Of a stretch of DNA of 57,160 nucleotides, positions 35,218-44,563 are shown one piece after another. Numbering within the stretch: the stretch's first letter is position 1; every line of letters starts with the position of its first letter. The position numbers and the translations under genes were made by a program. The notes below the pieces were generated by a model that made no database searches, was not told the origin of the DNA, and worked only from the letters and a program-made list of their open reading frames with translations. The stretch comes from Blastopirellula marina (GTDB taxonomy: Bacteria; Planctomycetota; Planctomycetia; Pirellulales; Thermoguttaceae): NCBI GenBank assembly GCA_020721965.1, contig DYLS01000011.1, forward strand, positions 1 through 57,160, given 5' to 3'.

Positions 35218-36798
35218 TCAGTTCGTGGCCGTTCCATTCGCGGAAGCGCCTGCGTCCCCTGACTGCGGCGTGGTGGGCGGCGACTGCGGCTCCGTGGAGG
35301 AACCCGAAGCGGCTTTGGCCTTCTCGCGGCGCATAAACTCTTCAATACCACGCTGGAACGTGTCTTCCGCCTCTTCGTCAGGGCTTTTCTGTGACGGGGC
35401 ACCCGGGCCAGGCTGCGAGCCTTGCCTCGGCAAACTGTCGGAGCGGCGATGGCCCAGCAGCAGGAAGGCCACCACGGCCACGACGAGTGCGATCGCCGCG
35501 GCGATTAGCGAAAGCACAAGACGGCGAGCAACACTCCGCCAGACCCAAGAGCCGACTCCCCGTGCCGTGGTCGCTGCCTCCGGCGACGGCGTCTCGGCCG
35601 GACGGGCGTCGTCCGCTCCAACTGCTTCCTGTTGTGCCTCGGCCGTCGCGAGCAGGGGAGGCTGGTGCGAAAGGCGGGCATCCTGGCCGGGTAGCGGGCT
35701 GGCCTGGGGCACGCCGCCCGCCCGCGGAGCGTTGGGCTGAGGTTCCGAGGCAACTTCCTCCAAAGGTCTCGCCCGAACCAGGCGTTGCGCATGCCTCTCT
35801 TCCCACTGCTGGATCGCTTCCACTACCGAGTCAGCGCGGGCTGGGCGCTGGTCGGGCGACTTGGACAGCATCCAGCCGCACAGCCGAACCAATTCTTCCG
35901 GCACGTCGGGACGCAAGGATGCCAGCGAAGGCGCCGGGACCATCTGGTGCTTCAGGATTCGCTCGGTCACGCTCCCGTCCGCGAAGGGCGGCCGACCCGC
36001 CAAGGCGAAGAACAACGTGCAGCCCAACGAATAGATGTCCGCCCGACCGTCCAGGGAACTCGATTGCATGGCCAGCTCCGGGGCCATGTAGTCCACGCTT
36101 CCCAAAACACCTTCCCGCGACTCCGTTGCGGCCGCACGCTCGCCTTGAATCAGCCGGGCCATCCCCAGGTCCAAAATCTTCACCACCCCCTGAGGATTGA
36201 GCAGCAGGTTGGCTGGCTTGATGTCGCAGTGCAAGATCCCGTGTTCGTGAACGTGTTTCAAGCCTTCGGCCGATTGCCGGATGACGTCCGCCGCCTCGAC
36301 GACGGGCAAGGGGCCGTGTTGATCCACCAGTTCTTGCAGGCTCTCGCCCTCCACATACTCTATGACCAGATAGTATTGGTCCCCCACCGTATCCACATTG
36401 TAGGCGTGGACGATGTTGGGATGATCGAGCGCGGCGATGGAGCGGACCTCGGTTAGGAATTGCGCCACCGCCTCCGGGTTGCGGCCGATCCGCGGTGAAA
36501 TCAATTTGATGGCGGCACGACGATGCATCGTGACGTGCTCGGCCAAATAGACCTCGCCCATTCCACCCCGGCCCAGTAACCGCAACAGCCGATATTTCCC
36601 CAGGAAAAAGTTGCGGCGACCTCGCAGAAGCTCTGAAATCTGCCAATCCGTCAGCAAGCCGTGCTCTTTCAGCCAAGCAAGCACGCCTTTTGGGTCGGGC
36701 GAGGGATGATCGCGAAGAAGATGCCGCCATTGCTCTTCATCGAGCAGCCGGCTCTCCCGCAACCCTTGAATGACGGCGTCATTCATTGAGACGGACAT
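35218..36798 (-). CDS. Membrane-anchored Ser/Thr protein kinase
   Basis: 526 residues. A short helical N-terminal module (residues 1-62, SRLLDEEQWRHLLRD and LLTDWQISELLRG) precedes a kinase domain (about 68-335): glycine loop LGRGGMGEVYLAEH, Lys in RAAIKLI near 95, HCDIKPANLLL near 191 (HRD has become HCD, as in some planctomycete kinases), DLGMARL in place of DFG, and SVDYMAPE. A Pro/Ala-rich juxtamembrane stretch leads to one membrane helix near 430-450 and a charged Gln/Pro tail of about 75 residues outside. Hanks-type kinase for signalling; substrate unknown. It precedes the HNH/GYF region but is not obviously in its operon. Confidence 0.88.
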   Translation of the reverse strand: MSVSMNDAVIQGLRESRLLDEEQWRHLLRDHPSPDPKGVLAWLKEHGLLTDWQISELLRGRRNFFLGKYRLLRLLGRGGMGEVYLAEHVTMHRRAAIKLISPRIGRNPEAVAQFLTEVRSIAALDHPNIVHAYNVDTVGDQYYLVIEYVEGESLQELVDQHGPLPVVEAADVIRQSAEGLKHVHEHGILHCDIKPANLLLNPQGVVKILDLGMARLIQGERAAATESREGVLGSVDYMAPELAMQSSSLDGRADIYSLGCTLFFALAGRPPFADGSVTERILKHQMVPAPSLASLRPDVPEELVRLCGWMLSKSPDQRPARADSVVEAIQQWEERHAQRLVRARPLEEVASEPQPNAPRAGGVPQASPLPGQDARLSHQPPLLATAEAQQEAVGADDARPAETPSPEAATTARGVGSWVWRSVARRLVLSLIAAAIALVVAVVAFLLLGHRRSDSLPRQGSQPGPGAPSQKSPDEEAEDTFQRGIEEFMRREKAKAASGSSTEPQSPPTTPQSGDAGASANGTATN

Positions 36799-36840
36799 AC
36801 ATTACCCTGAGTGCTCGTGCGACTCGGCGACGAAGTTCGG

Positions 36841-38178
36841 TCACTTTTTCTCGGGGGTGGAACCGGTTGCCGCAGCCGCCGGTTGGATCGACACGGGAAA
36901 CGGCCCTACGGCGATATCGTCGGAAATCCCCTGGCTTTCACCACCGTCATTATGCAGGTTGGCCCCCACCGAGTACACTTTCCAGCCCTCTTGTTGCCGT
37001 ACCAATCGCAATTCCTGCCCGTCGAAGGGATCACGCCTCCAATCCGCCGGCATGTCCACCTCACGAAGACTGGTTGGAAAGGTGCCGGTCGCGGACAACT
37101 GCTCCATGAGCCGTCCGGCGACCAGAATCAATCGGCGCAAGGCCTCCACGCGATACGCCTCCGCCAAGGCCGAATGCAGGGAGGGGGCCGTCATCTTCGC
37201 GGCATCCTCCCGGGGAGATACATACTCGTCGATCCGCACGCTAGCCACGTCTCCATAAGTACCGCTTTGCAGGCCCGATTCCAGACGCTCAAAATACTTC
37301 AGATAGTTCAGGCGAAAGCGATTGTACGCGTACTGTTTCCAGTACTTCTCTTTATCCGGGTAGCGCTCGGTCAAGGTCAAACCACAGGCCCGTTCCCGCC
37401 GCACCATCTCCATCATGCGGTCGCGGAGCGGGGACGCTTTCGCCAATGCATCGAGTATCGGCCGGGCCTCTGCAAGCCCAGCTTCGCGCAGCAGCACCGG
37501 GACCAATTCCAGCGTCTGTCTTTCTGTGAACATCTCGGTTTGCAGCGCGATTGCGCCCGACTTCGGCTCGCACCGCCGTGCGAACTGCAACATCACCTGG
37601 ATGATATGCTGTAGCTCCGCCCAATCCTTGTCCTCGATCACCAGCAGGGCGCGAAAATGCAGCGCTCGGGCGATCTTGCTTTGCATCTGAGTGGCCGCGA
37701 CGGCTTGCTGCATGAACTGCTCTGGCGTGGCCGTGGCTGGCGGCAGCTCTCCGGCGGGCGGACTGGCCGTCCACTTTTCCACTGTCGCCACCAGATCAGG
37801 ATGGGCTGCAAACGCATGACGCGCCCGCTTCAAACCCTGCTCGTTGTAGCGACCGTCCGTGAGCACCGGCGGGGCATACGAATCCTGCAACGGCTTGCAT
37901 ATTTCTTTGGCATCGGCCAGAGCCGCCTGGAAAAGCCGCCTGCTCTCCTCCGCGTCTCCCTGATGTTCGGCTGCCGCCAATTCCTGTATCACCTCGGCCA
38001 AATTGGTCGGCGCCCCGGCCTCTTTGATCTTCGCCAGCTTGTCGGCGACCGCAGCGCTCGAGACACGCGTCAGAACGACGAAGACCGCCAGAACGCACAA
38101 TCCAACCACGATGGCTACCAGGATCGCCCAAAGAGTTCGCTTTTTTTGTGCCACAATTCGCTCTCTCCAAAGTGTCAT
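36841..38178 (-). CDS. Single-pass membrane protein of unknown function
   Basis: 445 residues from the ATG at 38178, chosen over the TTG codon before it because GGGAGA lies 6 nt upstream. An N-terminal membrane helix (TLWAILVAIVVGLCVLAVFV, about residues 17-36) anchors a mostly helical extracytoplasmic region. No known domain is recognised. Its last part (FPTSLREVDMPADWRRDPFDGQELRLVRQQEGWKVYSVGANLHNDGG) resembles the C-terminal block of planctomycete proteins in which a short DPFxGxxL segment is followed by YSVGxNxxDDGG, similar to the pseudopilin-like C-terminus of type II secretion major pilins. It lies 42 bp upstream of the kinase gene on the same strand, so it may be co-transcribed with it. 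Confidence 0.65.
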   Translation of the reverse strand: MTLWRERIVAQKKRTLWAILVAIVVGLCVLAVFVVLTRVSSAAVADKLAKIKEAGAPTNLAEVIQELAAAEHQGDAEESRRLFQAALADAKEICKPLQDSYAPPVLTDGRYNEQGLKRARHAFAAHPDLVATVEKWTASPPAGELPPATATPEQFMQQAVAATQMQSKIARALHFRALLVIEDKDWAELQHIIQVMLQFARRCEPKSGAIALQTEMFTERQTLELVPVLLREAGLAEARPILDALAKASPLRDRMMEMVRRERACGLTLTERYPDKEKYWKQYAYNRFRLNYLKYFERLESGLQSGTYGDVASVRIDEYVSPREDAAKMTAPSLHSALAEAYRVEALRRLILVAGRLMEQLSATGTFPTSLREVDMPADWRRDPFDGQELRLVRQQEGWKVYSVGANLHNDGGESQGISDDIAVGPFPVSIQPAAAATGSTPEKK

Positions 38179-38186
38179 CAATTCTC

Positions 38187-38298
38187 CCTACAGCCCAAAG
38201 TCCACTTGATTGCATGACGTGTGCGGCATTTGTTGCGAGGCGTTATGCCCCACCACCACGAGATGTTGAGCCAAGCAAACCACCCTGTGCTGTAGTAC
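38187..38298 (-). repeat. R2 dispersed element, copy 5 (112 bp)
   Basis: Read on the minus strand it runs GTACTACAGCACAGGGTGG to the end GGACTTTGGGCTGTAGGG, with inverted ends of the type CTACAGC. The interior TGGGGCATAACGCCTCGC matches the copies at 2308-2421 and 35083-35194. It lies directly upstream of the 445-residue membrane protein gene. Confidence 0.82.
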
Positions 38299-39349
<1,051 letters not shown>

Positions 39350-39414
39350 ATCATGGTCAACATTGGATGAATTCCATGATGGCGACCTACAGCGAAGACA
39401 TCGCCAAAGATCAC

Positions 39415-40074
39415 TCATTCGGCAGCGCGGCGGCGGAGAAACTCTTGCACCTTCTCGATCGTGAACGGCGGGTCGTGTCGGTGAACCACCGCGTGACAAT
39501 TGGGGCAGATCGGCCGAAGGTCCGCTATTGGATCAACGGTGTACTCTTGACCGATCTCGGATAACGGGCGAAGGTGATGTACATGGATAAATCCTTCCGC
39601 CACTTCCCCGTACACCTCGCCAAAGCTGAATCCGCAGATGCAGCACCGCGTCCCGTAGTTTTGGAGGCAGAGCCTGCGGGCCTCTGGGTTGCGCTCGTAG
39701 GCGTTCACTGAGATGGGTTTAAAGGCTCCCTCGACGAGGGGTCGCGCGGACTCTGGGACCTCTTCGGGAAGCGGAGGGAGGCTATCCACCACCCAACCAA
39801 GCCGTTCCATCGCCTCCGCAACCTGGGGATGCATGATCCAATACCACTTTCCGTTGTGATTCTCTACTTTCGCTAGGGCCTCAACGAATACATCCTCCTT
39901 TTGATAGTTTACTCTTTGTGCGACCTTTCGCCCTAGCTTGCCATAAACGCTATTGGCGGTCGGAAAATTGGAGTAGCCGACGGCCTCGGCCAGTTCCGGC
40001 GCCGTTACCGTGCGATTAGGGACGTGGTAATGCGCACAGAACATCTTTCGCTCCAACTCTTTCATGTTGGTCAT
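39415..40074 (-). CDS. HNH endonuclease (McrA-like C-terminal domain)
   Basis: 219 residues. The C-terminal 80 residues hold an HNH nuclease with its zinc knuckle: CCICGFSF near residue 140, VHHLRPLSEIG with the catalytic His pair, DLRPICPNCHAVVHR and a final helix. The N-terminal 110 residues include VTAPELAEAVGYSNFPTANSVYGKLGRKV, a winged-helix-like pattern that may recognise DNA or a modified base. Related proteins act in restriction of modified DNA or in Zorya-type defence. It sits between an integrase remnant and the ExbB-type cluster (131 bp from the protease gene), on the same strand as both. Start codon not well supported by a ribosome binding site. Confidence 0.85.
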   Translation of the reverse strand: MTNMKELERKMFCAHYHVPNRTVTAPELAEAVGYSNFPTANSVYGKLGRKVAQRVNYQKEDVFVEALAKVENHNGKWYWIMHPQVAEAMERLGWVVDSLPPLPEEVPESARPLVEGAFKPISVNAYERNPEARRLCLQNYGTRCCICGFSFGEVYGEVAEGFIHVHHLRPLSEIGQEYTVDPIADLRPICPNCHAVVHRHDPPFTIEKVQEFLRRRAAE

Positions 40075-40205
40075 GTCGCGAAATGCGCTACATATTGCTC
40101 GGGCGATGGCGGACGAGTTGAGGAGGGTAAAGACATGCCGTCTAAATGCGATCGTAGAGGATAGTCTTCCACAAAGCGTTGGAATCCGAAGGATGGACGA
40201 TGCTT

Positions 40206-41822
40206 CTACTCATCGTCGCTAAGCAGCGAAGGAAACTGCACGCCGTACTTGGCTCTGAGCTCCATCCGGGCGGTTTGCTCGACAGTGGCGAGTTTAGCCT
40301 GGGTCAATGCGAGGTTCGTGATCGCTGCCCCCAGGGCCGCAGGATCATCGTCCTCCTCCAACGAAGCTAGCGTCTCCAGATTCGCCTTCACCAAATCACA
40401 AATCGCGTCTTTGCAGTGCACGGCTGCCGGATCGACATTGGCATCTTCCAGATTCTCTAGAAACTGAACCATACCCAAACACGAACCCGCGAAAACCCGC
40501 AGCGACGCTTTCTGCTCCCGCGGTGACATATTCTCAAATTCATCGGAACTCGCACTTAGCTCATGCCAAACCTGCATGGCTGTCTTGATTGTCAACCAAT
40601 ATCGGGCTGTCGCGAGTGCCGAATCGGAAATCGCGTTTTCGTTGGGGGAGGGCAGGCTTCGAGGGCCGGGCAGGTCGATCAGGTCGGCCTGCGGCAGGAG
40701 TGCGAGCACTTGCTCGGCGGAGACCGCGAAATTGAGGTTTTGAGCCTTAACAAAGCCCCATGTATTCACGCCAACCACCCGGCCCTGGGCATCCGCTAGC
40801 GGGCCACCGCTGTTACCCCGCGAGATGGGCGCCGACGTTTGGACCCAGCGCATTTCCGAATTGGGCACACCGTGCAGATTGGAGGGATTTCCCATTTCTT
40901 CCGTGGTACGTATTCCGCTGACGATCCCCTCCGTGATCGTCCCCGTCAATCCCAATGGCGCACCATAGGCGTACACTCTTTCCGCTAGTTCCGGCACGTC
41001 CGCCCGCAGGGGCAAAACGGCGGGCGGGTCTTGCAGATTGTCCACGGCCAAAAGCGACAGGTCGAACTGCGGATAGACTGTCCCGCGACTAACGCCAACA
41101 ATAGTTCCATCATGCAACCGTATTTGTATGGCACTGGCGTCTTCGACCACATGGGAATTGGTAACGAATAAGAAGCCGTGCGTCGCATACTTGATGAAAA
41201 AGCCGCTCCCCTGGCCTTTGTCGGTTAGGACGGTACCCGATGCCTTCCGTACTTGGTCGATCCAACGAGGCGAATGGTCCTCCGTTTTATCAGAGGGTGC
41301 CTGCGGTTCGCTCGCCACCGTGGTGCCGGGGGTTGACTCCTTCGAGTCACCCGTACCTTGCGCATCACCGGTCGCGACATCTGGCGGTGCGACGGGGGGC
41401 GGATCATTGCGCGTTTCCGCACGTGAGTCGGTGGGGCGCATCTCGCGTGGACTTTTGCTAAGCGAGAAGACCAAGGCTACCCCCACCAACACCACCAGCC
41501 CACAGGCGACGGCCGCGCCGACTAGCACGCCCCTTTGCTTCGCAAACCAGAATAAGTCAGTTTTGGATGAGGCAAGAGGTGGCGGCACCGGAGCAACAAC
41601 CTGGTGCTGCCTCGAAATCGGCACGCCGCTTGGATCGGGAATATTTGCGGCTCTTGAGCTACCAGGGAATATCACCTCCAAGGGGAACCACTTGCGCTGA
41701 TCTAGGGATACTTGCGTCCCGGGTGGAATACCGCCTTCCCGGGCGAGTTCGAGAATGCCGTCCTCTGGAAACGGCCCCCGAACCTTCTGGTCCCACATCA
41801 CATAGAATAGTCGTGGTTTCAT
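40206..41822 (-). CDS. GYF_2 domain fused to a trypsin-like (HtrA-type) serine protease
   Basis: 538 residues from the ATG at 41822, preceded by GGGAG at 8 nt; a GTG 15 nt earlier is possible. An N-terminal GYF_2 module (FYVMWDQKVRGPFPEDGILE, residues about 3-50) faces the cytoplasm; a membrane helix follows near 97-121 and a Pro/Thr-rich linker. The extracytoplasmic trypsin-like domain has all three catalytic residues: His in TNSHVVED near 224, Asp in YPQFDLSLL near 253 and Ser in SRGNSGGPL near 335. No PDZ domain is seen; instead a helical C-terminal region of about 150 residues is present. It shares the GYF_2 module with the 293-residue protein upstream, which suggests they bind a common partner. 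Last gene of the ExbB-type cluster. Confidence 0.87.
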   Translation of the reverse strand: MKPRLFYVMWDQKVRGPFPEDGILELAREGGIPPGTQVSLDQRKWFPLEVIFPGSSRAANIPDPSGVPISRQHQVVAPVPPPLASSKTDLFWFAKQRGVLVGAAVACGLVVLVGVALVFSLSKSPREMRPTDSRAETRNDPPPVAPPDVATGDAQGTGDSKESTPGTTVASEPQAPSDKTEDHSPRWIDQVRKASGTVLTDKGQGSGFFIKYATHGFLFVTNSHVVEDASAIQIRLHDGTIVGVSRGTVYPQFDLSLLAVDNLQDPPAVLPLRADVPELAERVYAYGAPLGLTGTITEGIVSGIRTTEEMGNPSNLHGVPNSEMRWVQTSAPISRGNSGGPLADAQGRVVGVNTWGFVKAQNLNFAVSAEQVLALLPQADLIDLPGPRSLPSPNENAISDSALATARYWLTIKTAMQVWHELSASSDEFENMSPREQKASLRVFAGSCLGMVQFLENLEDANVDPAAVHCKDAICDLVKANLETLASLEEDDDPAALGAAITNLALTQAKLATVEQTARMELRAKYGVQFPSLLSDDE

Positions 41823-41936
41823 CGCGTGCGCTCCCACCCCTTGGGCAATATTGCACTGTGTACCAGCGTACCCATCGATGCTTTGACCACAAAAACGGGT
41901 GGAAAATATTACGGCTCCCTTCCATCGTGCAGCGAT

Positions 41937-42824
41937 CTATTGCGAGTATCCGTAATCCCCGCCGCGGTCCCAAAGTTCTCCGTCTTTTTGCACCAGTAAT
42001 AGCCGATAGCGAAAACCTGCTTTTACGATGGCAGCACGAAAGATGGGCCAACGATCAAAGGTGTCGTCCCATAACCCAATGTCTAATCCATTTCCCGCTC
42101 GGCATGCCTTCAGCCGCTGGACGATGGCCGGGCCGTTGTCTGGACTGATGAGAATGCCGCGATCGGGGCGTGGCGTGACGACAAAGCCGTTGCCGTCTTC
42201 CTCCAGGACCAAGAACTCTCTCGTGTTCAAACCCAAGCGGTTGCCCCCGGCGTCGTATTCGTGCCACACATACATGCGGTCGTATCGCAGGATGAGTGCG
42301 GGACCGAATTCCGGCAAGGATGCTTCCCGCGGCAAATGAAGAGTGAAAGTTGTCTGGCCCTCGACCTTGGCCAATTCCCGTCTCGTGGATTCCAATTCTT
42401 TTTGCTTGCGATCGATCTCTTCCTTCAATGTGCGTTGTGAGGCTGCGAGTTCTTCTGCCCGACTGGCTGCCAATTGCTCCTGTTGTGCCATTTGTTCCAA
42501 GCGATCGCGAATCTCCCGGTCGCGCTGTTCCAGTTCCTCCCGCTCGGTCAACAGGGCTTGCATCTCCTGGGGAAGCGTGCCTGCCGAATTCCTCAGGGCC
42601 TCGATGCTCTCCTCGATGATGCGGACTTTCTCTTTGAGCCCATCCCTTTCGTTCGCGGTGGCGACGTGTTCCAACTGCTTGGTCAATTCCTCTTCCTTGG
42701 TAGTGATGCGATTGCGGGTCAGCAGCGCCAGCAGGATCGTAATCAATACGATGCCGCCGAAGGAATTGCAGATGGTGTCCAGCATGAGTTCCAAGCTATC
42801 GGGGATCGTGCTGCTGCGTGCCAC
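41937..42824 (-). CDS. ExbD/MotB-like single-pass protein with long coiled coil (type B)
   Basis: 295 residues from the GTG at 42824, chosen because AAGGAGG stands 5 nt upstream; the TTG at 42866 lacks one. A membrane helix starts with an Asp at its N-side (LDTICNSFGGIVLITILLAL), which fits the proton-carrying Asp of ExbD, TolR and MotB. A coiled coil of about 110 residues (EELTKQLEHVATANERDGLK to RRELAKVEGQ) follows, then a beta-rich domain and a final alpha/beta unit (IFRAAIVKAGFRYRLLLV) that resembles an ExbD periplasmic fold. No OmpA-like peptidoglycan-binding motif was found. It follows the type A paralogue by 38 bp. Confidence 0.75.
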   Translation of the reverse strand: MARSSTIPDSLELMLDTICNSFGGIVLITILLALLTRNRITTKEEELTKQLEHVATANERDGLKEKVRIIEESIEALRNSAGTLPQEMQALLTEREELEQRDREIRDRLEQMAQQEQLAASRAEELAASQRTLKEEIDRKQKELESTRRELAKVEGQTTFTLHLPREASLPEFGPALILRYDRMYVWHEYDAGGNRLGLNTREFLVLEEDGNGFVVTPRPDRGILISPDNGPAIVQRLKACRAGNGLDIGLWDDTFDRWPIFRAAIVKAGFRYRLLLVQKDGELWDRGGDYGYSQ

Positions 42825-42862
42825 AGTCGCCTCCTTGATGGCTGATCTGGAGGAGCCACGGC

Positions 42863-43654
42863 TCAAGAACCGGCTGTCAAATGCATTTCCTGGTCCTCGC
42901 CCAACGGTTCAAAACCCAGGGGGATGCTGCGTTGGCGAAGGCGCTCCACAATCTCCCGGAACGCGACGATCGCAGATGGTCTGACCAACAGCAGGACGTA
43001 GTCGTTGGGGCCTCTTTGGTCGCACCACTGTAACGCCTTTACTCGCCGCGCCGCGATCGTCCCCCCCCACACCGCAATCACGCTGGTGTTTTGCGCCGGA
43101 TTTAAAAGAGTAAGTCGCCACGCGGTGGGGTGCATGTCCAACACATAACGGTTAGACGATTCAAAACCGCTGACATTGAAGGTCAATTCCGACATAGATG
43201 TCAAACGGTGCAAATCGTCCTTGGCTCGTGCAAGCTCCTCGTCCAAGGTCCGCTTGTTGTTTTGAAGGGATGCGACCTCCTGAGAATAGTCGCGAATATC
43301 CTGATTGTGCTGAGCGAATTCCTTTTCCGTCCGCTCCTCGGTTGCCCGCAATTGCTGCTCCAGCTCCTGGATGCGCGTTCGCATGGTGGAGAGCATGGCC
43401 GGTGAAACCGCGTCCAAATCGTTCATGATGGCCTTCCATCGGGCGAATTCTTGTTCCAGGTCAGCCTTCCTTTGCATCAATTCGCGAATCTCATCGTCCA
43501 CGGTTTCTTCTTGGGTCGCCACGACCGCGTCACTGGCCACGGTCTTCAGGCGGAGGGCCAGCATTAGTGCGACGAAGAGAAGTATTCCCATCACCGACGT
43601 GATGATGTCTTGGAACGAGAATAAGCTGATGGCAGGGCCGCCACGCTTACGCAT
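42863..43654 (-). CDS. ExbD/MotB-like single-pass protein with coiled coil (type A)
   Basis: 263 residues; GGGAG lies 7 nt upstream of the ATG. The N-terminus ISLFSFQDIITSVMGILLFV places an Asp at the start of the membrane helix, as in ExbD/TolR/MotB. A coiled coil spans about residues 50-140 (LMQRKADLEQEFARWK and EELARAKDDLHRL). The last 110 residues end in DYVLLLVRPSAIVAFREIVE and RLRQRSIPLGFEPLGED, like the ExbD periplasmic alpha/beta domain. It overlaps the channel gene by 8 bp (43647-43654), implying coupled synthesis and a shared complex. Differs clearly from the type B protein next to it, so the stator would have two unlike plugs. Confidence 0.78.
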   Translation of the reverse strand: MRKRGGPAISLFSFQDIITSVMGILLFVALMLALRLKTVASDAVVATQEETVDDEIRELMQRKADLEQEFARWKAIMNDLDAVSPAMLSTMRTRIQELEQQLRATEERTEKEFAQHNQDIRDYSQEVASLQNNKRTLDEELARAKDDLHRLTSMSELTFNVSGFESSNRYVLDMHPTAWRLTLLNPAQNTSVIAVWGGTIAARRVKALQWCDQRGPNDYVLLLVRPSAIVAFREIVERLRQRSIPLGFEPLGEDQEMHLTAGS

Positions 43655-44543
43655 TTGTCGTCTCCCGAAGTTCGCCGACCGTGAGTCTCAGGCGGTTGAT
43701 GATGTAACGGCTGCAATACTCTGCGCAGCTCTCGAGAAACTCATATTCGGACTTTCTGAGCGATGTGATCCCGATCTGGATGATGAGGGCGGCGACGAGC
43801 GCGACCAGAGTGGTGTCGAAGGCCGTACCCAAACCCGCCGTGACCTCCCGCAGCCCGTCGGTCAGACCGCTCATGTCGCTGCTGCCAGCCAACAGGTGGG
43901 AAAATGCGCCGATCGACTGGGATAGCCCCAGTACGGTGCCGATAAAGCCCAGCACGGGTATGGCCCACACGAAGCCCTGCACCAGGCTGTACGAAGTCTC
44001 CAGCGAGGCTTCATCTTGTTCGGCAATGGACCGCAGGATGTCGTCCACGTCTCCCACCCGCCCCAAGTTACGAAGGTTGGACAGCGCCAAAAGGATGCGA
44101 TGATACAAAAGGAACGCCTGCGGCTCGTCCGCGGTAGCATAGATTCTGGAAACCACGTCGTCTGCCGTACTTGGGGTAAGGGTGAAGTCGGGCGAGTCTG
44201 GCGTGATGGCGTACTGCAGGGCCTTTCGCTGCACATTTAGCTTCCGCCACTTGATGGCGATAAAAATCAGGGACCAGATGGAAAAGAACATCGTGGCGTG
44301 TTGCGTGGGGCCGCGGTGCAGGAGGATATCGGCATGGGAAGCCCAGGGTTGCGGCAGAAGCATCAGTCCGCCGAATAGAGCGGCCGTAAGCAATGCGGCC
44401 AGTATGCCCGAGAAGAGCATATTCACCCGCGTGAATCGGCCGGCGCGCAATCCCCAACGTCGTTCCGGGTCCAGCCGGTGCCAGTTGAGCGGCGTGGAGA
44501 CCTCGTGCTCGCCGAGATAGTGACCGATGTGATCTTGCGACAT
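43647..44543 (-). CDS. MotA/TolQ/ExbB-family proton channel protein
   Basis: 298 residues from the ATG at 44543 (GGAG upstream; the longer frame from 44669 is not supported). Three or four membrane helices: two near residues 35-75 and 80-100, and the family pair near 200-270. The conserved proton-channel segment is WAIPVLGFIGTVLGLSQSIG followed by GLREVTAGLGTAFDTTLVALVAALIIQ, with the typical Pro-Gly-GT and T-A-F-D-T-T residues. Such proteins form a pentamer around two ExbD/MotB helices and use proton flow to rotate or pull on a partner. Its partners here are the two ExbD/MotB-like genes downstream. Confidence 0.9.
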   Translation of the reverse strand: MSQDHIGHYLGEHEVSTPLNWHRLDPERRWGLRAGRFTRVNMLFSGILAALLTAALFGGLMLLPQPWASHADILLHRGPTQHATMFFSIWSLIFIAIKWRKLNVQRKALQYAITPDSPDFTLTPSTADDVVSRIYATADEPQAFLLYHRILLALSNLRNLGRVGDVDDILRSIAEQDEASLETSYSLVQGFVWAIPVLGFIGTVLGLSQSIGAFSHLLAGSSDMSGLTDGLREVTAGLGTAFDTTLVALVAALIIQIGITSLRKSEYEFLESCAEYCSRYIINRLRLTVGELRETTNA

Positions 44544-44563
44544 GAGCGCACTCCGAGATAAGG

